From Cutibacterium sp. (GTDB taxonomy: Bacteria > Actinomycetota > Actinomycetes > Propionibacteriales > Propionibacteriaceae): 64,000 nt of DNA. Both the position numbers and the translations under genes were made by a program. The stretch is from contig NZ_JAUNEJ010000004.1 of the NCBI RefSeq assembly GCF_030525615.1, forward strand, positions 140,245 to 204,244, in the 5' to 3' direction. The notes under the pieces were generated by a model that saw only the letters and a program-made list of their open reading frames with translations, was not told the DNA's origin and searched no databases. Shown here in pieces: positions 56,205 through 64,000 of the stretch (position 1 is its first letter; every line of letters starts with the position of its first letter).

Positions 56205-56735
56205 ATGGCATTTTCGCGTCCCATGCCGATCCGCATGGCCGCAGTCGCAGTGGCCGGATTCCTTGGTATAGCAGGGTTGTCCGGGTGCGCGGGTTCCCCC
56301 AACACCGCAGCTACAGTCGGGAATAAAACGGTGTCGATGGAGTCGGTTGACGAGGCCGCAGATCACTGCTCGAAGTACATCAATCCCAACGCAGGGTTAC
56401 CCCCTCGTCAGGTCATCTCTTCAACGATGATTCGCGGTGCCGTCGCCCAGGAGATCCTGGACAATCGCGGGGAAAAGCTCTCGGATGCCCAACGTGACCA
56501 GATTATTGCTCGCAATGGCATGACGGCGCTTACCTCCGACCCGGTCTGCAACGCGATGGCTCGTGATTTTGCCGGTATTTACCATCTTTTCGACCTTGAG
56601 GGTGAGCAGAAGACCATGGCAGATCTGGCTGCGGTGGAAGTCAAGGCAAATCCGAGGTTGGGCACCTGGGACGCCAAGAACCTTGCCCTGCAAGGGAGTT
56701 CGTCGCTGTCCGAGCCCTTCACCTCTCGCCCCTGA
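56205..56735 (+). CDS. Lipoprotein, SurA/foldase-like N-terminal region
   Basis: A 176-residue lipoprotein. Signal peptide with lipobox LSGC (residues 24-27 approximately), mature part NTAATVGNKTVSMESVDEAAD with the V-G-x-x-x-V-S-x-x-x-(V/A)-(D/E) pattern of SurA/PrsA-type chaperone N-domains, then helices (DNRGEKLSDAQRDQIIARNG). No rotamase domain. AGGAGG at 56191-56196 precedes ATG 56205, so an earlier open frame start (56094) is rejected. It precedes mazG in the position taken by similar exported proteins in other actinobacteria. Confidence 0.82.
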   Translation: MAFSRPMPIRMAAVAVAGFLGIAGLSGCAGSPNTAATVGNKTVSMESVDEAADHCSKYINPNAGLPPRQVISSTMIRGAVAQEILDNRGEKLSDAQRDQIIARNGMTALTSDPVCNAMARDFAGIYHLFDLEGEQKTMADLAAVEVKANPRLGTWDAKNLALQGSSSLSEPFTSRP

Positions 56736-56740
56736 CTCGC

Positions 56741-57373
56741 ATGGCGTCTGACGACTCTAGGCCAACGGCTGATTTCTCAGAACTCCTTGCTGTGATGGCG
56801 AGGTTGCGTGAGGAATGTCCTTGGGATCGTAGTCAGACCCATCGTTCCCTCGTCACCTATCTGGTCGAGGAGACCGGCGAGGTCATCGACGCCATCGAGG
56901 CCGGTACGAACGACGATCTTGTCGAGGAATTGGGTGATCTGCTGCTCCAGGTGGTCTTTCATGCGCGGATTGCAGAGGAAGACGGCCTCTTCGACATCGA
57001 CCAGGTGGTTGGCGGAATCGTCGCCAAACTCGTGGCTCGGCACCCGTATGTTTTCTCAGATGAGGATGTTCCTGAGGATTTGGACGCCGCGTGGGAAGCC
57101 CGCAAGGCAGCGGCGAAGGGACGTACCTCCAGTCTCGATGGCATCGCTCACTCCCTGTCAAGCGTCGCCCGCAGCGCCAAGGTCATATCGCGAGCGCGAA
57201 GTCGCGGGGTGGCCGTCGAGTTGCCCGACACACCCATCACCGCCAAGGAAACCGGGGACGAACTCCTCAGCCTTGTCGCCAGGGCACAGGCGAGCGGAGT
57301 CGACGCCGACCAAGCCCTACGTGACCGGTTACGCCGGCTCGAGGGCGAGATCAGAGAGGCTGAAGGGCGCTGA
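56741..57373 (+). CDS. mazG: MazG nucleoside triphosphate pyrophosphohydrolase
   Basis: A 210-residue all-alpha NTP pyrophosphatase that cleans up abnormal nucleotides. MARLREECPWDRSQTHRSL, EETGEVIDAIEAG (the E-x2-E metal motif) and EELGDLLLQVVFHARIAEE show the first MazG domain; a shorter C-terminal part (DAAWEARKAAAKGR, AVELPDTPITA) replaces the second. It starts five bases after the lipoprotein stop and precedes eno, the common actinobacterial order. Confidence 0.95.
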   Translation: MASDDSRPTADFSELLAVMARLREECPWDRSQTHRSLVTYLVEETGEVIDAIEAGTNDDLVEELGDLLLQVVFHARIAEEDGLFDIDQVVGGIVAKLVARHPYVFSDEDVPEDLDAAWEARKAAAKGRTSSLDGIAHSLSSVARSAKVISRARSRGVAVELPDTPITAKETGDELLSLVARAQASGVDADQALRDRLRRLEGEIREAEGR

Positions 57374-58756
<1,383 letters not shown>

Positions 58757-58790
58757 TTGATACCGCAAGGTGCTGATCGGCGCACCTGAT

Positions 58791-58831
58791 ATGACACGAC
58801 CGTCCCGGTACTTCCGGGGCGGTCGTGTCAT
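58791..58831 (+). terminator. Perfect inverted repeat after eno
   Basis: ATGACACGACCGTCCCGG (58791-58808) and CCGGGGCGGTCGTGTCAT (58814-58831) pair over a five-base loop with one T-G pair. There is no T-tract; it ends 11 bases before the next start. Terminator or mRNA stabiliser for eno. Confidence 0.7.
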
Positions 58832-58842
58832 GATGGACCACG

Positions 58843-59511
58843 ATGGCCAGCACACCGAGTAACCACAACCGTCCCTCCAGGAGGTCCCAGCGACCCGCCG
58901 GGGGACGAGTGCGCTCATCCTCTCCGCACCGTTCCAGTCCACGGAGTCGCGGCAACTATGAGCGGACGACGCATACAGACCCGCCGCGCAACCCAGTTCC
59001 CAAGGACGAGACTGACCAGCCGCGTCGGTTCGGTCTGACGTTACGGGCGGTCGTGATGGGAGCCGCAGTCTTGCTGGTACTCGTCATGATTACTCCCAGT
59101 CTGGGGATTTATTTCTCCCAACGCTCCCAGATCTCTCGTATCCAGGAGGGCAAGGAGCAGGCACGCGCCTCGATATCGACTCTCCAGGACGAGGTCAAGA
59201 GGTGGCATGACCCCGACTACGTGCGTGCGCAGGCAAGATCACAGCTCGGCTGGGTCATGCCGGGAGAGACTGGCTACCAGGTCATCGGAGAGGACGGCAA
59301 GGTCATCGGATCGACGACTTCTCTCGACGATAAAGACCCGGCTACGGCAGCTCGCGCCGGGACTGACTGGTGGAAGCAAGTCGCTCGGTCGATCGAGGAC
59401 GCTGACCACCCTGCACCGTCGGCCGCCGTCGCCGGAGTGGCGACCACACCAAGGCCGTCGGCACCAACGCCCCCGGCGAAGCCGTCTTCCCCGAACCCAT
59501 CTCATCGATAA
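58843..59511 (+). CDS. Septum formation initiator, FtsB/DivIC family
   Basis: A 222-residue bitopic membrane protein: a basic, disordered N-terminal 60 residues, one membrane helix (AVVMGAAVLLVLVMITPSLGIYF), then coiled coil RSQISRIQEGKEQARASIST and the DivIC motif VKRWHDPDYVRAQARSQLGW followed by PGE, ending in a Pro/Thr-rich tail. FtsB/DivIC proteins join FtsL/FtsQ in the divisome. Located after eno as in mycobacteria and corynebacteria. Confidence 0.92.
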   Translation: MASTPSNHNRPSRRSQRPAGGRVRSSSPHRSSPRSRGNYERTTHTDPPRNPVPKDETDQPRRFGLTLRAVVMGAAVLLVLVMITPSLGIYFSQRSQISRIQEGKEQARASISTLQDEVKRWHDPDYVRAQARSQLGWVMPGETGYQVIGEDGKVIGSTTSLDDKDPATAARAGTDWWKQVARSIEDADHPAPSAAVAGVATTPRPSAPTPPAKPSSPNPSHR

Positions 59512-59518
59512 GGCGATC

Positions 59519-60043
59519 ATGCTTGAAGAATTCTCCGAGGACGACCGTGACGTTGTACGGGACCAGCTTGGTCGGGAGCCGCGCGGTGTTGCCGGTGTGG
59601 CGTGGCGATGTGGCTGTGGAAAACCTGCGGTCATTGCGACTGAGCCCAGATTGCCCAATGGCACGCCCTTTCCGACGACCTACTATCTGACCTGTCCGCG
59701 TGCTGCATCCCTCATCGGAACCCTCGAGTCATCTGGACTGATGGCCCGAATGACGGCACGACTCAGTGAGGACGAGCAACTCGCCGATCAGTACCGACGT
59801 GCTCATGAGGCGTACATCGCTGATCGCACCAGAATCGGCGAGGAAGCGGGTTTGGACCCCGTTCCTGAGATTGATGGGGTTTCGGCTGGAGGTATGCCGA
59901 CCCGCGTCAAGTGTTTACATGCTTTGGCCGGGCACGCCTTGGCGGCAGGCCCGGGCGTCAATCCCTTTGGTGACGAGGTCGTCGAGGAACTGGGGGAGTT
60001 CTGGTGCAACCCATGCTCGCCCGAGCACCACGACCCGGAGTGA
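59519..60043 (+). CDS. DUF501 family protein
   Basis: A 174-residue soluble protein of the actinobacterial DUF501 family: VVRDQLGREPRGVAGVAWRC, the block PRLPNGTPFPTTYYLTCP, and a conserved GMPTRVKCLHALAGHALAAG with His and Cys residues, ending in FWCNPCSPEH. ATG 59519 is the usual start, with AAGG at 59510-59513. It lies between the FtsB-like gene and ppx, a conserved order. Function unknown. Confidence 0.93.
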   Translation: MLEEFSEDDRDVVRDQLGREPRGVAGVAWRCGCGKPAVIATEPRLPNGTPFPTTYYLTCPRAASLIGTLESSGLMARMTARLSEDEQLADQYRRAHEAYIADRTRIGEEAGLDPVPEIDGVSAGGMPTRVKCLHALAGHALAAGPGVNPFGDEVVEELGEFWCNPCSPEHHDPE

Positions 60044-60055
60044 CAGGACATCGAT

Positions 60056-60988
60056 ATGACTGATAATCGGACCGTCGCAGCCATCGACTGTGGGACGAAT
60101 TCCATCCGGCTGCTCATCGCCTCGGCGGATACGCACGGACGTCTCGTCGAGCAGGCGAGAGATCTGGAGCTGGTCAGGCTTGGTCAGGGGGTTGACGCCG
60201 CTGGTGCCTTCCACCCTGCTGCCCTGGAACGGACATTTGCGGCCTGTCGCACCTTCGCGCAGACCATCGCTGAACATCACTGCGAGGAGGTTCGTTTCGT
60301 CGCGACCTCGGCTGCCCGCGACGTCTCCAACCGGGATGAGTTCTTTACCGGGGTGCGCGAGGCCCTTGGAGTCGATGCTGAGGTCATCCCTGGTACCGAG
60401 GAGGCGAGCCTGTCTTTCGCCGGAGCTATGTCGGGAATTGAGGTGAATGAGGAACCTGTCCTCGTTATCGACTGTGGCGGTGGTTCCACCGAGCTGGTTG
60501 TTGGCTGCGGAAATCAGATCGAATCTCAGGTGAGTCTCAATATCGGCTCAGTACGGCTGCGAGAGCGTTTCCTGAACGACGACCCACCCACCGCAGACCA
60601 GATTGACCAAGCGCGCTCATACGTCCGTGCGATGCTCGATAAATGCTCGGTCGACGTGGCTGCGGCACGCACCGTCGTTGGTGTGGCCGGAACGGTCACG
60701 AGTCTGTCGGCGATTCATCAGAATCTCAAGGAGTACGATCGGGCCAAGGTTCATCGGTCGGTGCTCACAGCCGATCAGGTCTCACATCTGGCCGACAAGC
60801 TGCTTTCTTCGACGGTTGACGAGGTTGAGCAGATGGGGCCGCTGAAGCGACGCCGTGCTGAGGTACTGTGTGGAGGTGCCCTCATCATCGACGAGGTGTG
60901 TCATCGAGCCACGGCAGGTGAACTTATCGTCTCGGAGACCGATATCCTTGACGGTATGGCGCTGGCAATGCTGGCAGAGGGGAACTGA
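60056..60988 (+). CDS. ppx: Exopolyphosphatase, Ppx/GppA family
   Basis: A 310-residue enzyme with the ASKHA fold: VAAIDCGTNSIRLLIA (phosphate 1), FVATSAARDVSNRDEF, GTEEASLSFAGAM, VLVIDCGGGSTELVVG (phosphate 2) and GVAGTVTSLSAIH. It is the short form without the C-terminal HD domain. It removes phosphate from polyphosphate ends or from pppGpp. It is the last gene of the mfd-eno group, 12 bases before the tRNA. Confidence 0.94.
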   Translation: MTDNRTVAAIDCGTNSIRLLIASADTHGRLVEQARDLELVRLGQGVDAAGAFHPAALERTFAACRTFAQTIAEHHCEEVRFVATSAARDVSNRDEFFTGVREALGVDAEVIPGTEEASLSFAGAMSGIEVNEEPVLVIDCGGGSTELVVGCGNQIESQVSLNIGSVRLRERFLNDDPPTADQIDQARSYVRAMLDKCSVDVAAARTVVGVAGTVTSLSAIHQNLKEYDRAKVHRSVLTADQVSHLADKLLSSTVDEVEQMGPLKRRRAEVLCGGALIIDEVCHRATAGELIVSETDILDGMALAMLAEGN

Positions 60989-61000
60989 CCTTCTCCCCCA

Positions 61001-61073
61001 GCCCCCGTAGCCCAACGGCAGAGGCAGACGGCTTAAACCCGTCCCAGTGCGGGTTCGAATCCCGTCGGGGGTA
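61001..61073 (+). tRNA. tRNA with UAA anticodon (Leu), short variable loop
   Basis: Acceptor GCCCCCG/CGGGGGT (ending in a G-U pair), D-stem GCC/GGC, anticodon stem GACGG/CCGTC around CTTAAAC (anticodon TAA), variable loop CCAGT, T-arm GCGGG-TTCGAAT-CCCGT, discriminator A. It totals 73 bases. The codon is UUA, for Leu, but bacterial tRNA-Leu normally has a long variable arm and about 85 bases, so the class I shape is odd. CCA is not encoded. Confidence 0.88.
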
Positions 61074-61215
61074 CTGAGGATTGCACCATTTACGCGGTGT
61101 GTACGACCCCAGTCGTTGGTGTGGTGCGAATATCGTCCCTTGTTGCGGGGAAGGTTTCGCTTGTTTGAGTTGTTGCTTACAGTAGATGTCACGACGATTA
61201 TCACAGGAGGATCAC

Positions 61216-62046
61216 ATGGCCAACCCGGTATTCAGCCGAGCCGAGGCCTTCCAGCCGTATGGCAATCCCTATGGTCAACCGGCAGGCCAGGGGTACGGGT
61301 CCCAGTACGGCACGTCGGTACAGCCCGGCGATGGATGGGGCGTACCGTCACAAGATGCCACGCGTGGGCGTCGTTCTGAGCGTGCCATGACCTTTGACGA
61401 CGTCCTGGGTCGCACTGGCCTGGTGTTGCTCATCATCGCCGCCATCGGTGCCGTGAGCTTCACTGTGATTGGACCGAATATCGCGGTCAGTGGTCTTTCA
61501 ATAGTGGTGAGTTCGATTGCCGCATTTGTCACGGCGATGATTGTGAGCACCCGTAGCAAGGTCCCTGTTGCCGGCGTCATCTTCTACTGCTTGTGCGAAG
61601 GGTTCCTCCTTGGCGCCATGTCAGCCATCTTCGAGGCTGTCTATCCGGGAATCGTCGTGCAGGCTGTCCTGGGTACCTTTGCCGCTGCCGGTGTGACGCT
61701 TGCTGCATACAAGTTCTTCAACATCCAGGTAAAGCCGCGATTCCGCCAGATCGTCGTCATCTCAACCTTCGGATTCGCCTTCGCGATGCTCATCAACCTT
61801 GTGCTGATGTTCTTCGGAATTAACATCGGCCTGGCCGGCTTCGGCCCCCTTGGCATTCTTTGCTCTGCCGTGGGTGTTGTTCTGGCTGCTATGAACCTCG
61901 TGCTGGACTTTGATTTCGCTGAGCAGGGAGTGCGCAATCAGGCTCCCGTCTCTGAGTCTTGGCGAGCTGCGTTCGGTATCGCAGTGACTATGGTGTGGCT
62001 CTACACCGAGATCTTGAGGATCCTCAGCTACATCCGTTCAGAGTGA
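61216..62046 (+). CDS. Bax inhibitor-1/YccA family membrane protein
   Basis: A 276-residue protein with a Gln/Gly/Tyr-rich N-terminus (GNPYGQPAGQGYGSQYG) and seven hydrophobic segments, matching the BI-1/YccA family (MTFDDVLGRTGLVLLIIA, FYCLCEGFLLGAMSAIFE, CEG/E motif, NLVLDFDFAEQGVR near the end). AGGAGG at 61205-61210 precedes ATG 61216. Family members are proton-sensitive calcium leaks or protease modulators; role here unknown. Confidence 0.93.
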   Translation: MANPVFSRAEAFQPYGNPYGQPAGQGYGSQYGTSVQPGDGWGVPSQDATRGRRSERAMTFDDVLGRTGLVLLIIAAIGAVSFTVIGPNIAVSGLSIVVSSIAAFVTAMIVSTRSKVPVAGVIFYCLCEGFLLGAMSAIFEAVYPGIVVQAVLGTFAAAGVTLAAYKFFNIQVKPRFRQIVVISTFGFAFAMLINLVLMFFGINIGLAGFGPLGILCSAVGVVLAAMNLVLDFDFAEQGVRNQAPVSESWRAAFGIAVTMVWLYTEILRILSYIRSE

Positions 62047-62095
62047 CATGAGTGTGTCAGGAGGGGCCTGGTCATCGACCGGGTCCCTTCTGCGC

Positions 62096-62803
62096 TCAGG
62101 TGCTGGGGACGTCGCGTAGATGGGTTTCGAGGCATATTCGCGTTGCCGCGCCCCACGACAACCGACGCCATCGCCATAGCGGAATCCACTGGGCTGACTG
62201 TGTAGTGCCACCGACGTCGATGACATAAGGGTCAGTCGGGTTCTCGCTTGTTGCCGAGTAGATAATCCTCAAGGCGTGGAAATCCTCCAGCACGCCAGAG
62301 GGGGATCTCCCGATCCAGTGGTCGGACTGCAAGTCGATAATGCGGTTGAGTCGGACTCGTTGCCCGGATTCTTCCATGATTTCGCGGGTGACGGCTTGGG
62401 CGGGGGATTCGCCAGGTTCCAGCCCCCCGCCGGGGAGGGCCCATAGGCCTGGGACTGCGGTACGAGGGGAGCATTCAGTGCCTAGTAACCCTCGACGTGA
62501 CCTCACGACGGCGTAGGCAGCAATGCGTTGGTAGGGACGAACCGACTCGCCGGCCTGTCGATCGTCAGATAAATCGGGTACACCATCGCGGGTGCGTGGT
62601 GGTTGAGAAGTGGAGGTCCGGGGTCCGACATGGGCGGTGACGACAATCTCGTCGTTCACCCGATCAGCCGACAAATACTCCTTGACGACGAGGCCGTGAC
62701 GCCAGAGTTCGACGTGCGGATTCATACCGTGGCGGACGCGGAAGGCATGGGTCTGCCCACTGCCTGGCGTTCCAACTGCGGTGATGAGCACACTTTCATT
62801 CAA
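62096..62803 (-). CDS. NUDIX hydrolase
   Basis: A 235-residue protein. The Nudix box lies at about residues 130-152: [21 protein letters not shown] followed by SG, a match to G-x5-E-x7-R-E-x2-E-E-x-G. The C-terminal part has strands with [12 protein letters not shown]. The first 90 residues include a Pro/Arg-rich stretch of no known domain. Substrate unknown; such proteins hydrolyse nucleoside diphosphate linked compounds. Start at 62803 uncertain. Confidence 0.9.
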   Translation of the reverse strand: MNESVLITAVGTPGSGQTHAFRVRHGMNPHVELWRHGLVVKEYLSADRVNDEIVVTAHVGPRTSTSQPPRTRDGVPDLSDDRQAGESVRPYQRIAAYAVVRSRRGLLGTECSPRTAVPGLWALPGGGLEPGESPAQAVTREIMEESGQRVRLNRIIDLQSDHWIGRSPSGVLEDFHALRIIYSATSENPTDPYVIDVGGTTQSAQWIPLWRWRRLSWGAATRICLETHLRDVPST

Positions 62804-62869
62804 CCACCTTGGATCTAGGAAACGGCCCAGGTCCGCAATGAACTCATCCGCGTAAAGGTTTTCGAGCGA

Positions 62870-63838
62870 TTACTTGATCTCGTCGGTGACGTCGACGCCG
62901 TTGGTGTCAAAGGCCTTGGAGACGCCATCGACGCTGATGTACATGACGGGGGCATTGAGTTTCTTGTCTAAGGAGATAGTCCATGCCATCTCTGACGGTG
63001 GGTCATCGGTTCCTGCTGCTGCCAGGACCATGACTTCGACGATGACGTCGGGTTCTAGAAGGGTGGGGGAGAAGGTCGTGGCGGCATCGCCCTTGCGCTG
63101 GACAGCCCATGCCGGCATATCAGCAGATCGGGTACGCCGCATGACAATGCCAGACGTGGCAGTTGCGGTGTCGACCATGACCCCCTTGCCAGGTTGGTAA
63201 CTGATCTGGCCGACCTCCTTGGCCCTGTAGACAGCGTCCCGTAAAGCCTCGGTCATACCGGCAGCAGTGGCGAAGTCAAGGTGGTTGATGGCTGACCCGT
63301 CAGGGCGAAAAAAAACTGTCCGACTTTCGGGCTTGGTTGATACCGTCATGAGGACAGTGCCCTCGTTGTACTCGACGATCTGCAGGTTCTGGTTCATGTG
63401 AGAGCCGGAGATCTCAGTTGCTTGGCTCAGAATTGACGGCATCTTTTCTACGGCGAAGTTGTCTGGATTGAAAGGACGCGACACCGTCTGCGTACTTTGG
63501 GTTGCAGAAGAATCGATTATGCCGTTCTTCCAGGTCCACACTGTAGGAGAGCCGCCGGCTTGAACGGTGAGGCTTAAAGCTGTTTTGGTGATGTCGACCT
63601 TCGTGACAGGGCCATTACCTGAGGCAGCTACGAGTTCATCGATGATTGCTCGGGTATGCACACCGTCGAGTGGCGAGATTGATGGAGTGACCCTTGACGA
63701 GGGCACGAGAGCAGTACGGCTGGGTTCATCCGAGGGTGCAGTAGGGGAGGGCGAGTTACATGATGCGCATAGAGAAACCGCGATCACACTGACGACCACG
63801 CTGGTAACTCGGCGAAACTCTTTGGCTCGAAACCTCAC
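62870..63838 (-). CDS. Lipoprotein of unknown function
   Basis: A 322-residue lipoprotein starting at GTG 63838. Signal peptide VTSVVVSVIAVSLCASC with Cys in the lipobox, then a Ser/Pro-rich linker (NSPSPTAPSDEPS) and a beta-rich domain with repeated strands (VDITKTALSLTVQAGG, LQIVEYNEGTVLMTV, TVFFRPDGSAINHLDF). No family recognised. It lies 31 bases after the Pro/Thr-rich protein gene and could be co-transcribed with it. Confidence 0.75.
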   Translation of the reverse strand: MRFRAKEFRRVTSVVVSVIAVSLCASCNSPSPTAPSDEPSRTALVPSSRVTPSISPLDGVHTRAIIDELVAASGNGPVTKVDITKTALSLTVQAGGSPTVWTWKNGIIDSSATQSTQTVSRPFNPDNFAVEKMPSILSQATEISGSHMNQNLQIVEYNEGTVLMTVSTKPESRTVFFRPDGSAINHLDFATAAGMTEALRDAVYRAKEVGQISYQPGKGVMVDTATATSGIVMRRTRSADMPAWAVQRKGDAATTFSPTLLEPDVIVEVMVLAAAGTDDPPSEMAWTISLDKKLNAPVMYISVDGVSKAFDTNGVDVTDEIK

Positions 63839-63869
63839 ACGTTGAGTCTACGGGCAAGGAAAACGTGGA

Positions 63870-64000
63870 CTAACGGACAGGTGTGTGGCTGCCGGTGTCT
63901 TTGGGCTGGATTTGCGTGGTGGGTGGGGTGTGTGTAGTGTGTGGCGGGCTGCTGGGGGCTGCTTGTGTGGTGGTTTTTGGTGGTGGTTGTGCCGGGGTGT
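63870..64000 (-). CDS. Pro/Thr-rich protein, C-terminal end only
   Basis: Partial gene running off the window edge. The minus strand frame reads TPAQPPPKTTTQAAPSSPPH, then TTHTPPTTQIQPKDTGSHTP ending VR and a TAG stop at 63870-63872. Pro and Thr dominate, which gives the plus strand its strong G/T skew. Such sequence is typical of stalks of cell-surface proteins, and Cutibacterium acnes has several Pro/Thr-repeat surface proteins, some phase-variable. The other two frames of this strand have no such composition. Identity beyond this cannot be judged; no sorting signal is seen. Confidence 0.6.
   Translation of the reverse strand, partial: TPAQPPPKTTTQAAPSSPPHTTHTPPTTQIQPKDTGSHTPVR

Overview
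The window reads as chromosomal DNA of a high-GC Gram-positive bacterium of the family Propionibacteriaceae, most likely a Cutibacterium of the C. acnes type. The grounds are actinobacterial families (DUF3263, DUF3027, DUF2530, DUF501, a Glp/SepX-type cell-division locus, a DtxR/IdeR iron regulator, an XPB-type bacterial helicase), the rsmI-tatD-rsmA-ispE, glmU-prs-rplY-pth and mfd-mazG-eno-ftsB-DUF501-ppx gene orders, protein O-mannosylation, frequent GTG starts and GTGA/ATGA stop-start overlaps, and a Pro/Thr-rich surface-type protein at the right edge. The species was judged from gene content only and not checked by a search.

Layout. 1-1136: a visibly AT-richer two-gene cassette (secreted small protein plus four-helix membrane protein) behind an IdeR/DtxR-type iron box. 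1144-5185: luxS, manA, a DUF3263 gene and a solo groEL with two CIRCE operators. 5388-12662: CPBP protease, cutC, and a leftward run of membrane protein, helicase-associated protein, XPB helicase and Tat-exported serine hydrolase. 12821-22837: nagB, cold-shock gene, DUF3027, DUF2530, an NCS2 purine permease, a 27-residue membrane peptide coupled to a surface protein, serC, nagA, ideR and an unknown partner. 22973-25711: thioredoxin, a sugar porter, a decayed Panacea/Doc toxin-antitoxin remnant and tRNA-Arg. 25939-33244: UDP-glucose pyrophosphorylase, mscL, SAF and FmdB proteins, 5-formyl-THF cyclo-ligase, then the Glp (MoeA-like)/GNAT/SepX-GLPR locus and tRNA-Ala. 33684-37949: corA, uraA and a protein O-mannosyltransferase, all leftward. 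38010-46774: rRNA methylases, tatD, ispE, MarR and TetR regulators, tRNA-Gln, glmU-prs-rplY-pth. 46775-51178: an accessory insertion (sugar porter plus two alpha/beta hydrolases) and a PrsW pseudogene between pth and mfd. 51261-61073: mfd, a decayed ABC transporter, a lipoprotein, mazG, eno, ftsB-like, DUF501, ppx and a tRNA with a UAA anticodon. 61216-64000: BI-1 membrane protein, NUDIX hydrolase, a lipoprotein and the end of a Pro/Thr-rich protein.

How the genes work together. Amino-sugar and envelope metabolism recurs: nagA and nagB degrade GlcNAc-6-P, glmU makes UDP-GlcNAc (here with an acetyltransferase domain that looks cut short), manA and the O-mannosyltransferase supply and use mannose, and UDP-glucose is made by the UDPGP enzyme. 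Iron is a second thread: the IdeR-type repressor at 21039 is the natural candidate to control the box in front of the secreted-protein cassette at the left end. Accessory DNA shows decay: a truncated TA module next to a tRNA, a frameshifted and internally deleted PrsW, and a multiply broken ABC transporter on either side of mfd.
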